64,000 bases of DNA from Saprospiraceae bacterium (GTDB lineage: Bacteria; Bacteroidota; Bacteroidia; Chitinophagales; Saprospiraceae). A model generated the notes under the pieces. The model was not told where the DNA came from. It searched no databases and saw only the letters and a program-made list of their open reading frames with translations. The position numbers and the translations under genes are program-made. The DNA is taken from NCBI GenBank assembly GCA_016713025.1, contig JADJPZ010000003.1, forward strand, positions 434,001 to 498,000, in the 5' to 3' direction. Below, one piece after another: positions 28,301-37,556 of this stretch (its first letter is position 1; each line of letters opens with the position of its first letter).

Positions 28301-28633
28301 ACTCAGAAGGTTTATTTTTTTGCAAAAGTATATAATATTATGCTGTAACTCAGCAATATGGAATAGAAAAGCATAAATGATGTAGATTTTATGTTGAATC
28401 CCGATTAAAATATTCTAGTACAGCTACTAATTTTCCAACATGATTAAGAATAATGGATCATTGGCACTACATGGCATCTCATAAACTCTGCATAGACAAT
28501 AAATTCTATTTTGGATTCGCTGGTGCTTCAAGTTTTTTGGAAAAACCAAACATTACAAATGTATATAATATTTATTACACTCTATATCAAAATTATATTA
28601 CCTTAGCGCTTCGTATTCAAAACGCTTTGTTTT
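28301..28633. other. Divergent spacer between DUF4249 gene and sensor kinase
   Basis: Holds the promoters of both flanking genes by position, but no clean TAnnTTTG pair was found. A short frame beginning at 28453 overlaps the kinase start and has no coding features. Confidence 0.4.
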
Positions 28634-31600
28634 ATGGCATTACGATATGCTGCCATTATATTATTCGGGATATCATTGCTTGCAGTTTTTCTGGGCCAAA
28701 AGCCTGTGAGACTTGACGGTCATACTACAGAACTGTCGGAAGAAATCAATATCATTCTGGAAAGGGATTCATCCTTAGTGATGAAGTATTTTGGAAGTGA
28801 AAATGACAAACAAATCCTGTCATCACTGTCCAGTTCACCATTTTACTTAGAAGTCTACAGACAGGACAGTATAGTTTTCTGGAATGATAATACATTCATT
28901 TCTGAAAATCCTCAGACTGAATTTAAACGAATCACAAGATGGGGTGATAGTTTGAATTACGCTATCGTAAGCCTCAATTTGAATCAAACAGATTATCATA
29001 ACAAGATATTTAACAAATGGAAGTTTTATGATGTAAATTCAAAGCCGGATTTTGATAAGATACAAATAAGAAATTCAGTTTTGAGTTTAGACTATTTTGA
29101 CGGTGCCCGCATTCAGAATTATTGGAAAAAAATGGCATGGATAGCCCTTTTTGGTAGCATTGTATTGATTTCTATCATACTTCTTTTCATTATCAAGTCA
29201 AAGATTTCCACTTCCTTCAGATCTGCCACGTACCCAACGATCTTATTAATAATGATATTGGGAGTTTATGGAGGATTGCATGGTTTGCCGGTATTTTACA
29301 GTTATTTCGCAGGAAATACATATCTAACTATCGCAGAACATGCCGGAATCAACATATATCAGATGATAGCCGGGTTATGGGCATTTGGCGTATTGATTTA
29401 CATGAGTGTAATGATTTTTCGCCATTCGACATGGGTCACAGCCAAAACTACTCTGATGGCATGGCTGATAGGATTTTATACCTTTTTTATATTTGGAGTG
29501 AGCGTTTTTGTCATTGAAAAATGGGTACTGCATTCTGATGTCAACCTTGAAATTGAATCACTTCTGCAATTCAATTACCTCAGTTTTTTAGTGATCATCT
29601 CATTATTAACACTGATGATGATGATATTCCACAGCACACAACTGATGTTTGAATGGATGCATCAGCAACAATTGAAGGGTTATTATAAAGCGGGCATTTT
29701 AGTGACAGGATGGATTGGTGCTTATATCCTGCTCAGAATGGCAGGATGGCTCAATGTTCCGGCAATACTATTCTTTGTGTTTATCGCGTCTTACACGCTT
29801 ATATTGGATGCCTATACTGAAAAGAAAGAAAAGAAGATCACTTACCTTATTTGGTGGATGATGATGTTTTCAGGATTTTTGGCTGTCACACTGTTTTATT
29901 TTGGTTTAAACAAAGATGTACAAACGCGCCAACGTTTTATGTCAGCATATTACCATGATTTTGACCCTGCGATAGTGACTTCATTAGAGATGCTCAATGA
30001 CAGTTTGGTGGCAGATGATGTGTTTACAAAAATTGCTTCGATGGATCCCAATACCATGCTTGACAATAAGGATTTGAGTGAGTACATAGGCCGACATGCA
30101 GATTCTCCAATTGAAATTTCTACGGAACTTTTTAACAAACAGCGAGGCACCACTCTTTTTTCCAATCATTTTTCGGACTACTACAAGCTCAATGAATCAT
30201 ATCTTCATTCCAGAGCGGTAGGGAAAAACATCTATCATCATCCTTTTGAAAACTATTATTATTCAAGATTTGAAATTGCCGGATCAGACTCAGGTGCTAC
30301 TTCCTGGTACTTGTTTATCATCTACAAAGTCGGAAAATCAACATCGATTCATGGCCAAAATTATAAAGACTTTGGGTATGCTGTTTTTCATCATGATCAG
30401 CTTATTGAAAAAAGAGAAAATACTCAAGCATCTCCTGATTTCAAAATACTAAGTTCGCTGATGGAGACCAATATAGAAAAAGGGTATTCCTACGTTGTGT
30501 CAAAGCCATCAGATCACTATCGTATAGTATCATGGAAAAAGGTGTCCGGTTTGATTAAGCCTATTTCCTTATTTTCATTTATGTTTACATTGATAGGTCT
30601 TATAGTAATCCTTTTCACCTGGATAAATACTAAATATGATTTTCTTCCAGACAATCTAGGTGTAAAATTTGGATCAAGTGCATCACTAAAGACAAAAATA
30701 CAGTTTGCTATCATCCTTTTGATAGTCGTTTCATTTCTTATCATCGGCGTCATCACTGCCTTATATTTCAAAAACCTGATTGTCGCAAACCAAAAGTCAA
30801 AAAATATACAAGAAACTGAATCGATACTTAACAACATCAATACATCTATCCAAAACATTGATGAAGTAGGTTATGGTCTCAATTATATCAACAGCAAGCT
30901 GAAAGATCTCTCTTATATCCACAATAAAGCACTGAGTCTATATGACTACACCGGTAAGCTGGTGGGAGCTACATCCGATGAAAACATGCATTTGCGCGTT
31001 TCATACAATATCTGGTCCGGCATCAATTATGATCAACCTGAAGATCATGAATATGTACCGCTTTTTATGGGAGAGAACAAGGTGACACGAAAAATTCCAT
31101 TTGCATTTATTGACATAGATCATCAATCATACAATTCATCGTCCAATATATTGGATTTTCTCAGTACCATTTTAAATGCTTATATATTTTTATTTTTAAT
31201 TGCAGGAGCTATTGCCATTACCATTTCAAATTCCATTACCCAACCGCTGAGTATTCTGGCCGAAAAGCTCAAAAAATTTAAACTCGGTAAAACCAATGAA
31301 CTTCTTGAGTGGAATTCAAATGATGAAATCGGAGCTTTGATACATGACTACAATAACCTCACACTGGAAGTAGAAAAAAGCGCAGGACTACTCGCTAAAA
31401 CTGAGAGAGATATAGCCTGGAGAGAGATGGCAAAACAAGTAGCACATGAGATCAAAAACCCGCTCACTCCGATGAAACTCAATATCCAATATCTGGAAAA
31501 AACTGCAAAAGAGTATCCGGAACGCGCACATGAGATGATACCAAGAGTTTCTTCAGTACTGATAGAACAGATAGATAATCTTAGTCAAATAGCCAATGAA

Positions 31601-32119
31601 TTTTCAAATTTTGCTGCTATGCCACAGGCATCAAATGAAAAATTTATACTCAATGAAGTTGTAGAAACCATACATGATCTTTTCAGAAAACGAGATGATA
31701 TGGATATCAATATGATCGAACCGATAGATGATTTGTATATTTTTGCTGATAAAAACCATCTTGTGCGTATTCTGAATAATCTTTTGAAAAATGCCATTCA
31801 AGCCATACCGGAAAAACGAAGAGGAAAAATAGAAATAGAGCTCAGCAGAAAAGGAAATGAAGCAATCATACGGATATCAGACAATGGCACCGGCATCCCT
31901 GACCATATGAAAGATAAAGTCTTTACCCCCAATTTCACTACCAAGAGTTCTGGCACAGGACTTGGTTTGGCGATTTCCGCCAATATGATAGACTCATTTA
32001 ATGGAAAAATTTATTTTGAAACACAGGTCGGAAATGGAACTGATTTTTATGTTTCCATACCGTTGATGCGTATAGATGAGCCTTCGAGAGATGAAACAAG
32101 AGTGACTCTGGAAGATTGA
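28634..32119 (+). CDS. NtrY-like membrane sensor histidine kinase
   Basis: The 1,161-residue protein has an N-terminal membrane segment, a periplasmic stretch, a cluster of roughly eight hydrophobic helices (about residues 170-440), a second extracytoplasmic region, and another pair of helices near 640-720. A HAMP-like linker (SILAEKLKKFKLGKT) is near residue 870. The dimerisation helix has VAHEIKNPLTPMKLNIQYLE with the phospho-acceptor His near 937. The ATP-binding domain shows NNLLKNAIQA, DNGTGIPD and SGTGLGLAISANM. It closely follows the NtrY layout (HEIKNPLTPM). No response regulator is adjacent, so its partner lies elsewhere. Confidence 0.9.
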   Translation: MALRYAAIILFGISLLAVFLGQKPVRLDGHTTELSEEINIILERDSSLVMKYFGSENDKQILSSLSSSPFYLEVYRQDSIVFWNDNTFISENPQTEFKRITRWGDSLNYAIVSLNLNQTDYHNKIFNKWKFYDVNSKPDFDKIQIRNSVLSLDYFDGARIQNYWKKMAWIALFGSIVLISIILLFIIKSKISTSFRSATYPTILLIMILGVYGGLHGLPVFYSYFAGNTYLTIAEHAGINIYQMIAGLWAFGVLIYMSVMIFRHSTWVTAKTTLMAWLIGFYTFFIFGVSVFVIEKWVLHSDVNLEIESLLQFNYLSFLVIISLLTLMMMIFHSTQLMFEWMHQQQLKGYYKAGILVTGWIGAYILLRMAGWLNVPAILFFVFIASYTLILDAYTEKKEKKITYLIWWMMMFSGFLAVTLFYFGLNKDVQTRQRFMSAYYHDFDPAIVTSLEMLNDSLVADDVFTKIASMDPNTMLDNKDLSEYIGRHADSPIEISTELFNKQRGTTLFSNHFSDYYKLNESYLHSRAVGKNIYHHPFENYYYSRFEIAGSDSGATSWYLFIIYKVGKSTSIHGQNYKDFGYAVFHHDQLIEKRENTQASPDFKILSSLMETNIEKGYSYVVSKPSDHYRIVSWKKVSGLIKPISLFSFMFTLIGLIVILFTWINTKYDFLPDNLGVKFGSSASLKTKIQFAIILLIVVSFLIIGVITALYFKNLIVANQKSKNIQETESILNNINTSIQNIDEVGYGLNYINSKLKDLSYIHNKALSLYDYTGKLVGATSDENMHLRVSYNIWSGINYDQPEDHEYVPLFMGENKVTRKIPFAFIDIDHQSYNSSSNILDFLSTILNAYIFLFLIAGAIAITISNSITQPLSILAEKLKKFKLGKTNELLEWNSNDEIGALIHDYNNLTLEVEKSAGLLAKTERDIAWREMAKQVAHEIKNPLTPMKLNIQYLEKTAKEYPERAHEMIPRVSSVLIEQIDNLSQIANEFSNFAAMPQASNEKFILNEVVETIHDLFRKRDDMDINMIEPIDDLYIFADKNHLVRILNNLLKNAIQAIPEKRRGKIEIELSRKGNEAIIRISDNGTGIPDHMKDKVFTPNFTTKSSGTGLGLAISANMIDSFNGKIYFETQVGNGTDFYVSIPLMRIDEPSRDETRVTLED

Positions 32120-32232
32120 TGATCTTAATGTCGTAATCAATACCAACTGTCACAAAGCTAAAACTTAATGTGAAGAAGATCAAAAAGCAGGTCTTATATA
32201 GTGACTTTATTAGCATTAAGTAGTCTAATGCT

Positions 32233-32262
32233 TGATTTATTCTTATAAAATCTTTATTTTTG
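32233..32262 (+). promoter_or_regulatory. Promoter of the ECF sigma/FecR operon
   Basis: TTGA at 32233-32236 and TATTTTTG at 32255-32262 are separated by 18 bases, matching -33/-7 of the phylum. The promoter lies after the first possible start codon of the sigma gene, so translation must begin downstream, at the TTG at 32286. Confidence 0.55.
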
Positions 32263-32285
32263 CACCTAAATACACCAAAATCAAA

Positions 32286-32813
32286 TTGCACCAAAAACCA
32301 TTTGAAGAAAAAACTGATTTTGAAATTATCTTCAAAGAATATTTCAATCCGCTTGTCAATTTTGTAAACAAGTATCTTGAAAATTATGAAAATAGCCGAG
32401 AAGTAGTTCAAAGTACTTTTGTCAAAATATGGCAGTACAAGAATCAAATTGAAATAAAGACATCTGTTAAAGCGTATTTATATCAAATGACAAAAAATAC
32501 AATGATTGATTTCATCAGAAGTAATAAGTCTATGATATCTGCATCATTGGTTGAAAATGAAATGTTACTTTTGCAGGATACAACTGATGAACATTTGGAT
32601 CCGTATATTGTTAGGCAGGCCTTCGAATTAGCAATGATAGATCTTAAAGATAAACCACGGGAGATATTCCGACTTAATAAATTTGAAGGCTTGACTTATG
32701 AAGAAATCGCAGACTATCTGAATATCTCTAAAAGAAGTGTGGAAGATAATGTTGCGAAGGTTTCAAATCATCTTAAAGTAAAGTTAAAGAATCATTCATA
32801 TTTTTTTGAGTAA
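32286..32813 (+). CDS. RNA polymerase sigma factor, ECF family
   Basis: The start TTG at 32286 (LHQKPFEEKTDFEIIFKEYF) is chosen because the promoter at 32233-32262 excludes the longer form. Region 2 is FNPLVNFVNKYLENYENSRE followed by VVQSTFVKIWQYK; region 4 is LKDKPREIFRLNKFEGLTYE followed by EIADYLNISKRSVEDNV, the helix-turn-helix that reads the -35 box. Length is about 175 residues. With the FecR-like gene 50 bases downstream it forms a cell-surface signalling pair of the FecI/FecR type. The usual TonB-dependent receptor is missing. Confidence 0.92.
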   Translation: MHQKPFEEKTDFEIIFKEYFNPLVNFVNKYLENYENSREVVQSTFVKIWQYKNQIEIKTSVKAYLYQMTKNTMIDFIRSNKSMISASLVENEMLLLQDTTDEHLDPYIVRQAFELAMIDLKDKPREIFRLNKFEGLTYEEIADYLNISKRSVEDNVAKVSNHLKVKLKNHSYFFE

Positions 32814-32863
32814 AAATGTGTTATTGCAAAAAATCAGCGTCATAAGTATATATTAAGTAAAAA

Positions 32864-33799
32864 TTGAATAAATTAGATTCCATATTGAAACAAAACAAAG
32901 ATATCAAAGACTTTATAGTTTTTGATACTGATGCTGAATGGAATCAATTGATGCAGCAGGTGGAAGGACGTCATTTGGCAGAAAAAAAAAGTAAGATCTC
33001 ATTCATTAATATCATTCAATCTATTGCAGCTTCAATGATAGTTATAGTACTTTTTGAGCTGACTCTAAAGGAGCCTGAGCCATCAAGAAGAGAAGTATTT
33101 GCAAAGGAAAACCAAAATATCACATTAACTGATGGTAGCATCATATCAATGATGACGGGTACAAATATGGACTACCCACTCCACTTCAGAGGACAAAATG
33201 AAAGAAAAATAATCTTTAAAGGAAGCGCAACATTTGATGTCAGGAAAAGTATTTTACCGTTTGTCATATATACCAAAGACTTGAAAACAGAAGTATTGGG
33301 TACTAAATTTATTATGTCACAAAAATCTGATACTTCATATATTGAAACATTGGAAGGTATAGTCAAGGTTTCAGAAATCAAAAATCCGGATAAATCTATT
33401 ACGCTTCATAAAGGTGATAAATTTAAATATGCAGGAGGTTCTTTTACTGACCTTAACCACGTTGAGCCGGTAAAGAAAGCTCCAACCGTCATAAAACCTG
33501 CCAAAAATCCCGTTGTCGAAAAAGCACCACCAGTTGAACAAGCTGCTGAACCGGTAAAACCAGAAGGATCAGTATATAAGTTGGGTTCCGTGTTGAAAGA
33601 CTATCTTGTCAAACAGAATAAAAAACTGATCAAAATCGACAAAAAATTCAAATTTGATCCTGAACAAAGAGTCAGAATAAATCTTAGCAGTGACTTTAAT
33701 GAAATCATCAAATCCCTCAAATCACAGGGAATCATAGATACAAAACCCGGTGATTGCCTTGATTGTATTATCATTATAGCTCCGGATTCAGGGAAATAA
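32864..33799 (+). CDS. FecR-type anti-sigma factor
   Basis: The 311-residue protein begins at a TTG (MNKLDSILKQNKDIKDF). A cytoplasmic N-terminus is followed by one membrane helix (IIQSIAASMIVIVLFEL, about residues 48-65) and a periplasmic FecR domain: VFAKENQNITLTDGSIISM, then FDVRKSILPFVIYTKDLKTE and EVLGTKFIMSQKSD. A Pro/Lys/Ala linker (about 205-240) leads to a C-terminal part that resembles an STN/secretin-like domain (INLSSDFNEIIKSLKSQGI) ending in CLDC. The protein would hold the upstream sigma factor until a signal arrives. The extra C-terminal domain is unusual for a FecR protein. Confidence 0.85.
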   Translation: MNKLDSILKQNKDIKDFIVFDTDAEWNQLMQQVEGRHLAEKKSKISFINIIQSIAASMIVIVLFELTLKEPEPSRREVFAKENQNITLTDGSIISMMTGTNMDYPLHFRGQNERKIIFKGSATFDVRKSILPFVIYTKDLKTEVLGTKFIMSQKSDTSYIETLEGIVKVSEIKNPDKSITLHKGDKFKYAGGSFTDLNHVEPVKKAPTVIKPAKNPVVEKAPPVEQAAEPVKPEGSVYKLGSVLKDYLVKQNKKLIKIDKKFKFDPEQRVRINLSSDFNEIIKSLKSQGIIDTKPGDCLDCIIIIAPDSGK

Positions 33800-33876
33800 A
33801 AGTTTATATTTTACAAGGATTCGCATAACACCATTGTAAGTAGCGTCCTTGGATATACCATTACGAATAGGGGTTC

Positions 33877-34338
33877 TTATGTGTTGGATTTAAACTTATA
33901 CCCTAACCCTGCTCCGAACCATGGTCCGATATTGAATTGGCGGGAAATCAAAGGGGTTGCTCCGATTTTAAAAAAGAATTTACCCCCAGGTTTTTGAAAG
34001 CGATATAAAAAATTGGTATGTATCACCAAGTCCGGTCCCCAGCTGTCATCATCATCCCATAGAAAGCCATTGATATATGTCACTCCGGCTCCTATCTCAA
34101 AGTGGTGTTTTTTTCTGCCAAATACATAATTCAAACTGGCAGGAACGGTAATAAAGGATGTGGGTGCAAAACCTACTCCTATTTGCACATTAATACCTTG
34201 TAAATCCTTGCTCAGACTGTGCTCATAATTCACAGAGTTGACAAATCCCTTGCCCAATAATTCTATATACACTGCTTGGCTCGAAGAAGGGACACAAACA
34301 AATAAAAACAAGAAAATCATCAAAATTTTAAACATCAC
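33877..34338 (-). CDS. Small secreted protein, outer-membrane beta-barrel-like
   Basis: The 153-residue protein starts with MMFKILMIFLFLFVCVPSSS, a signal peptide. The mature part has alternating hydrophobic strands with aromatic ends (ASLNYVFGRKKHHFEIGAGV, NFLYRFQKPGGKFFFKIGA) and finishes in WFGAGLGYKF, resembling small outer-membrane barrels. Function unknown. It is convergent with the FecR gene and shares no operon. Confidence 0.65.
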   Translation of the reverse strand: MMFKILMIFLFLFVCVPSSSQAVYIELLGKGFVNSVNYEHSLSKDLQGINVQIGVGFAPTSFITVPASLNYVFGRKKHHFEIGAGVTYINGFLWDDDDSWGPDLVIHTNFLYRFQKPGGKFFFKIGATPLISRQFNIGPWFGAGLGYKFKSNT

Positions 34339-34829
34339 AATGGTGGTTTTAGATAAAAACAGATGGAATCGTTGACATTATGTAATGATTCTTTGGATGC
34401 ACTCCTTTGCCGGCACAAGATTGCAAATTGTTCATTCATTTCTAAAATTGTGCTTCTCATTTTCCGGCAACTGTACAAAAATAATGGATATTTTTTAATT
34501 TTTCAATGGACAGGTCAATGAATGCAGTTAAATACCATATTGAACTTTAAATACTTACTTTATGTTTTATTTATTATTTTTACATCCAGGATTATATAAA
34601 ATATGGTTATTAAAAATCACCAGTACTTCAATGGTAAAACAGGTGATTAAATATCTGTTGTGTTTCCAATGATGGATTTTTAGAGCAATTATTTAAGCTT
34701 GAAAGTTTTATTAGATATACAAAATGACAATAATTTCAAGAAGAACGATAAAAGAGAGCACATCCCAACAGGTGTTGCTTTAAAATGATTAAAACTAAGG
34801 GCAAACGTATAAACTAAAAAATTTGAACA
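34339..34829. other. Gene-free stretch with an antitoxin-like remnant
   Basis: No intact gene is supported. At 34699-34740 the plus strand reads LKVLLDIQNDNNF, closely similar in bases and residues to the start of the antitoxin gene at 34830 (MKVILDIKDNKAF), then loses similarity. It is probably the stump of a duplicated antitoxin gene. Confidence 0.5.
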
Positions 34830-35036
34830 ATGAAGGTTATATTAGATATAAAAGACAATAAGGCTTTTCACCTTTTGGAAGTGCTAAAAAGTTTACCATA
34901 TGTAAAAACAACCACAATTTCTGACGAAAAGGCTTTACTGATGGAAGAGATAAAAGAGGCTGTTGAAGAACTAAAACTGGTAAGAGATGGAAAACTTAAA
35001 GGCATAACTGCAAAACAGTTGTTGGATGAGTTATAA
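34830..35036 (+). CDS. Antitoxin-like protein of a RelE/ParE-type toxin-antitoxin pair
   Basis: The 68-residue protein opens MKVILDIKDNKAFHLLEVLK, typical of a small antitoxin group common in Bacteroidota, and ends in a charged helix (EEIKEAVEELKLVRDGKLKG) likely to bind the toxin. It overlaps the downstream toxin gene by eleven bases, the usual arrangement. The gene itself appears intact, while the toxin is broken. Confidence 0.7.
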   Translation: MKVILDIKDNKAFHLLEVLKSLPYVKTTTISDEKALLMEEIKEAVEELKLVRDGKLKGITAKQLLDEL

Positions 35037-35359
35037 CATAATCGCAGTTCCTACATTCAGAAAAGAATTAAAAAGGTTGGTAAAAAAATATAATTCTTTG
35101 AAAAAAGAAATATCTGCTTTATTTGAGAGCTTGGAGGATAACCCGGTACAGGGAACACTTTTAGGTAGAAACTGTTAAAAAATTCGTCTGTCTATCTCTT
35201 CTAAAGGTAAAGGTAAAAGCGGAGGCGCAAGGTTGATAACAAACATTGTCATTGCAGAAGAAACAGTTTACTTACTTACTCTCCATTTATGAAAAATCCG
35301 AAAAAGAAAATCTTACCGACAAAGAACTGGAAGAACTCCTGAAATATGTGCCTGAATAG
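35026..35359 (+). pseudogene. Broken RelE/ParE-type toxin gene
   Basis: The ATG at 35026 starts MSYNIIAVPTFRKELKRLVK, a typical RelE/ParE-superfamily opening. At 35176-35178 a TAA follows GRNC where homologous toxins carry Tyr, and KIRLSISSKGKGKSGGARLI continues in the same frame. Further on, three tandem TTAC units near 35265-35280 shift the frame; with two units the sequence reads VYLLSIYEKSEKENLTDKEL to a TAG at 35357. Two separate lesions therefore inactivate it. When intact such toxins cleave mRNA or poison gyrase. Confidence 0.8.
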
Positions 35360-35402
35360 TATTTAAGTTACAGTCTTGCGCCAATAGGGTGAAAATCAAC
35401 CC

Positions 35403-37166
35403 TTATTTTCCTTCCAAATCCAATCCCAATTCTTTGAGCTGATCAGCATGTACCGGTGATGGTGCGTCGATCATCATGTCCCTGCCCTGATTGTTTTTAG
35501 GGAACGCTATAAAGTCTCTGATAGAAGATTGCCCATTCATCACCGCACATAGTCGATCAAATCCGAATGCCAGCCCTCCGTGTGGTGGTGCACCATACTC
35601 AAAAGCTCCAAGCAGAAATCCAAACTGTGCTTCAGCTTCTTCTTTACTGAAGCCCAGAAGGTCAAAGTTCCTGGATTGAAGTGCGCGGTCATGGATTCTG
35701 ATACTACCTCCACCTATCTCAGCACCATTGATGACCATATCATAAGCATCAGCCTTCAGGCTTTTCATCGTCTCATGATCGCCGTTGAGCATACGTGGTA
35801 TGTCTTCTTTTTTGGGAGATGTAAACGGATGATGCATCGCATGGAATCTACCTGACTCCTCGTCCCACTCCAATAGTGGAAAATCCAATACCCAAAGTGG
35901 TTTGAAATCGCCGGGTTTTGCCAGTTCAAGTCTTTTGCCCAACTCAAGCCTTAATTCACTGAGCTGTTTTCTGGTTTTTTCCGTTTCACCACTCAGGATC
36001 ATGATCACATCACCTTTTTCAGCACTGAATCTTTGAGCCCAACTGTTCAACTCGTCATCTGTATAAAATTTGCCAATAGTGGACTTAATACTTCCATCTT
36101 CCTGATACTTGATATATACCAAACCTTTTGCTCCGATTTGTGGTCTTTGCAACCATTCGGTCAGGTCTTTCATATCTTTATTGGAGTATTTTTCTGCTAT
36201 ATCCCTGACACAAATGCCCACAACCAATTCTGCTTCATCAAAAACACTGAATCCTTTGCCTTTGACTACGTCATTCAACTCTACAAATTGCATATCATAC
36301 CTGAGATCAGGTTTGTCCGAACCATAAAGTCTCAAAGCATCATCATAAGTCATTCTGGGAAAATCTCCGAGTTCAATGCTCAGAGTCTGCCTGAATAGGT
36401 GCCTCGTCAATCCTTCAAATGTGTTGAGTATATCTTCGATATGTACATATGACATCTCACAGTCTATCTGGGTAAACTCAGGTTGACGATCCGCTCTCAG
36501 ATCCTCATCTCTGAAACACTTGACTATCTGAAAATATTTGTCCAAACCGGCAACCATCAATATCTGCTTGAAGGTCTGCGGAGACTGTGGTAATGCATAA
36601 AACTGACCCTGATTCAGCCTGCTGGGCACGACGAAATCTCTGGCGCCTTCAGGTGTACTTTTGATAAGAAATGGCGTCTCCACTTCTATAAACCCCTGAC
36701 TGTCGAGATACTTTCTGGTTTCCAGTGCCAGCTTTGACCGGAATATGATATTGGATTGCACCGGTGATCTGCGCAGATCCAGATATCTGTACTTCATTCT
36801 GATATCATCGCCACCATCAGTTTCGTCTTCGATAGTAAATGGTGGTACCTTGGATTCATTGAGTACGTTGAATGTAGAAACTTCAATTTCAATATCACCT
36901 GTAGCTCGGTTGGGATTTTTACTGGACCTTTCCCGCACTATACCTGTCGCCTGGATGACAAATTCACGGGCCAGTTTCCTGGCTTGAGTACACAATTCAG
37001 CATTTTCATCCATATTGAATACTAATTGTGTCACTCCATACCTATCACGTACATCCACAAAAGTAAGACCACCCAGATCTCTGCCTTTTTGCACCCAACC
37101 TGCTATGGTGACCCTTTTTCCTAAATCTGCTATCCTTAGTTCGCCGCAATTATGACTTCTGTACAT
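35403..37166 (-). CDS. aspS: Aspartyl-tRNA synthetase
   Basis: The 587-residue protein is a bacterial-type class IIb synthetase. The N-terminal OB fold (VTIAGWVQKGRDLGGLTFVD) recognises the anticodon. Motif 2 is CFRDEDLRADRQPEFTQID, a GAD insert follows, and motif 3 is GLAFGFDRL near the C-terminus. It charges tRNA-Asp in the cytoplasm. MYRSHNCGELRIADLGKRVT is taken as the start, matching homologues. A promoter with good -33 and -7 elements lies about 130 bases upstream. Confidence 0.97.
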   Translation of the reverse strand: MYRSHNCGELRIADLGKRVTIAGWVQKGRDLGGLTFVDVRDRYGVTQLVFNMDENAELCTQARKLAREFVIQATGIVRERSSKNPNRATGDIEIEVSTFNVLNESKVPPFTIEDETDGGDDIRMKYRYLDLRRSPVQSNIIFRSKLALETRKYLDSQGFIEVETPFLIKSTPEGARDFVVPSRLNQGQFYALPQSPQTFKQILMVAGLDKYFQIVKCFRDEDLRADRQPEFTQIDCEMSYVHIEDILNTFEGLTRHLFRQTLSIELGDFPRMTYDDALRLYGSDKPDLRYDMQFVELNDVVKGKGFSVFDEAELVVGICVRDIAEKYSNKDMKDLTEWLQRPQIGAKGLVYIKYQEDGSIKSTIGKFYTDDELNSWAQRFSAEKGDVIMILSGETEKTRKQLSELRLELGKRLELAKPGDFKPLWVLDFPLLEWDEESGRFHAMHHPFTSPKKEDIPRMLNGDHETMKSLKADAYDMVINGAEIGGGSIRIHDRALQSRNFDLLGFSKEEAEAQFGFLLGAFEYGAPPHGGLAFGFDRLCAVMNGQSSIRDFIAFPKNNQGRDMMIDAPSPVHADQLKELGLDLEGK

Positions 37167-37556
37167 ATTATTCTTAGTTAATCGTTATCAAATGTTTGGT
37201 ATATTGGTTTGTAATCTTGTAACTCTTTAAATGAGGTCATTTTGTATTGTTTCATTGCTCATAAGCGACTTTCCAACATTAAAAAATTTAGCACACAAAG
37301 GTACGATTATAAGTGTTGATCGGCAAATGATAGATATTTTTTTGTTGGCTTATGTCATAATTCGTTCATGAAGATACCTCCTAATTCAACTTAGTTACCT
37401 TCAAAAATCTAAGTCAATTACACTTTCATCAAAATGTAATCAACAAAAATAAATTCTCGTCGGTACAAATGTACAGGTAAATTAGGGTCACAACTGTTGG
37501 GTTATGCCAACAGTTACCAATCAATCGGATAATCCGTGTAATTTGACAAAATAGAA
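37167..37556. other. Spacer between aspS and GHL10 gene
   Basis: Contains the aspS promoter (37296-37327). The remainder is AT-rich with no supported gene, RNA or repeat. Confidence 0.5.
37296..37327 (-). promoter_or_regulatory. Promoter of aspS
   Basis: On the minus strand TTTG (37324-37327) and TACCTTTG (37296-37303) are separated by 20 bases, a full -33/-7 match. It leaves a leader of about 125 bases before the ATG. Confidence 0.55.

Noticed and set aside
28453..28716. Short plus-strand frame before the sensor kinase
   Set aside because: Overlaps the kinase start in another frame and has no recognisable content.
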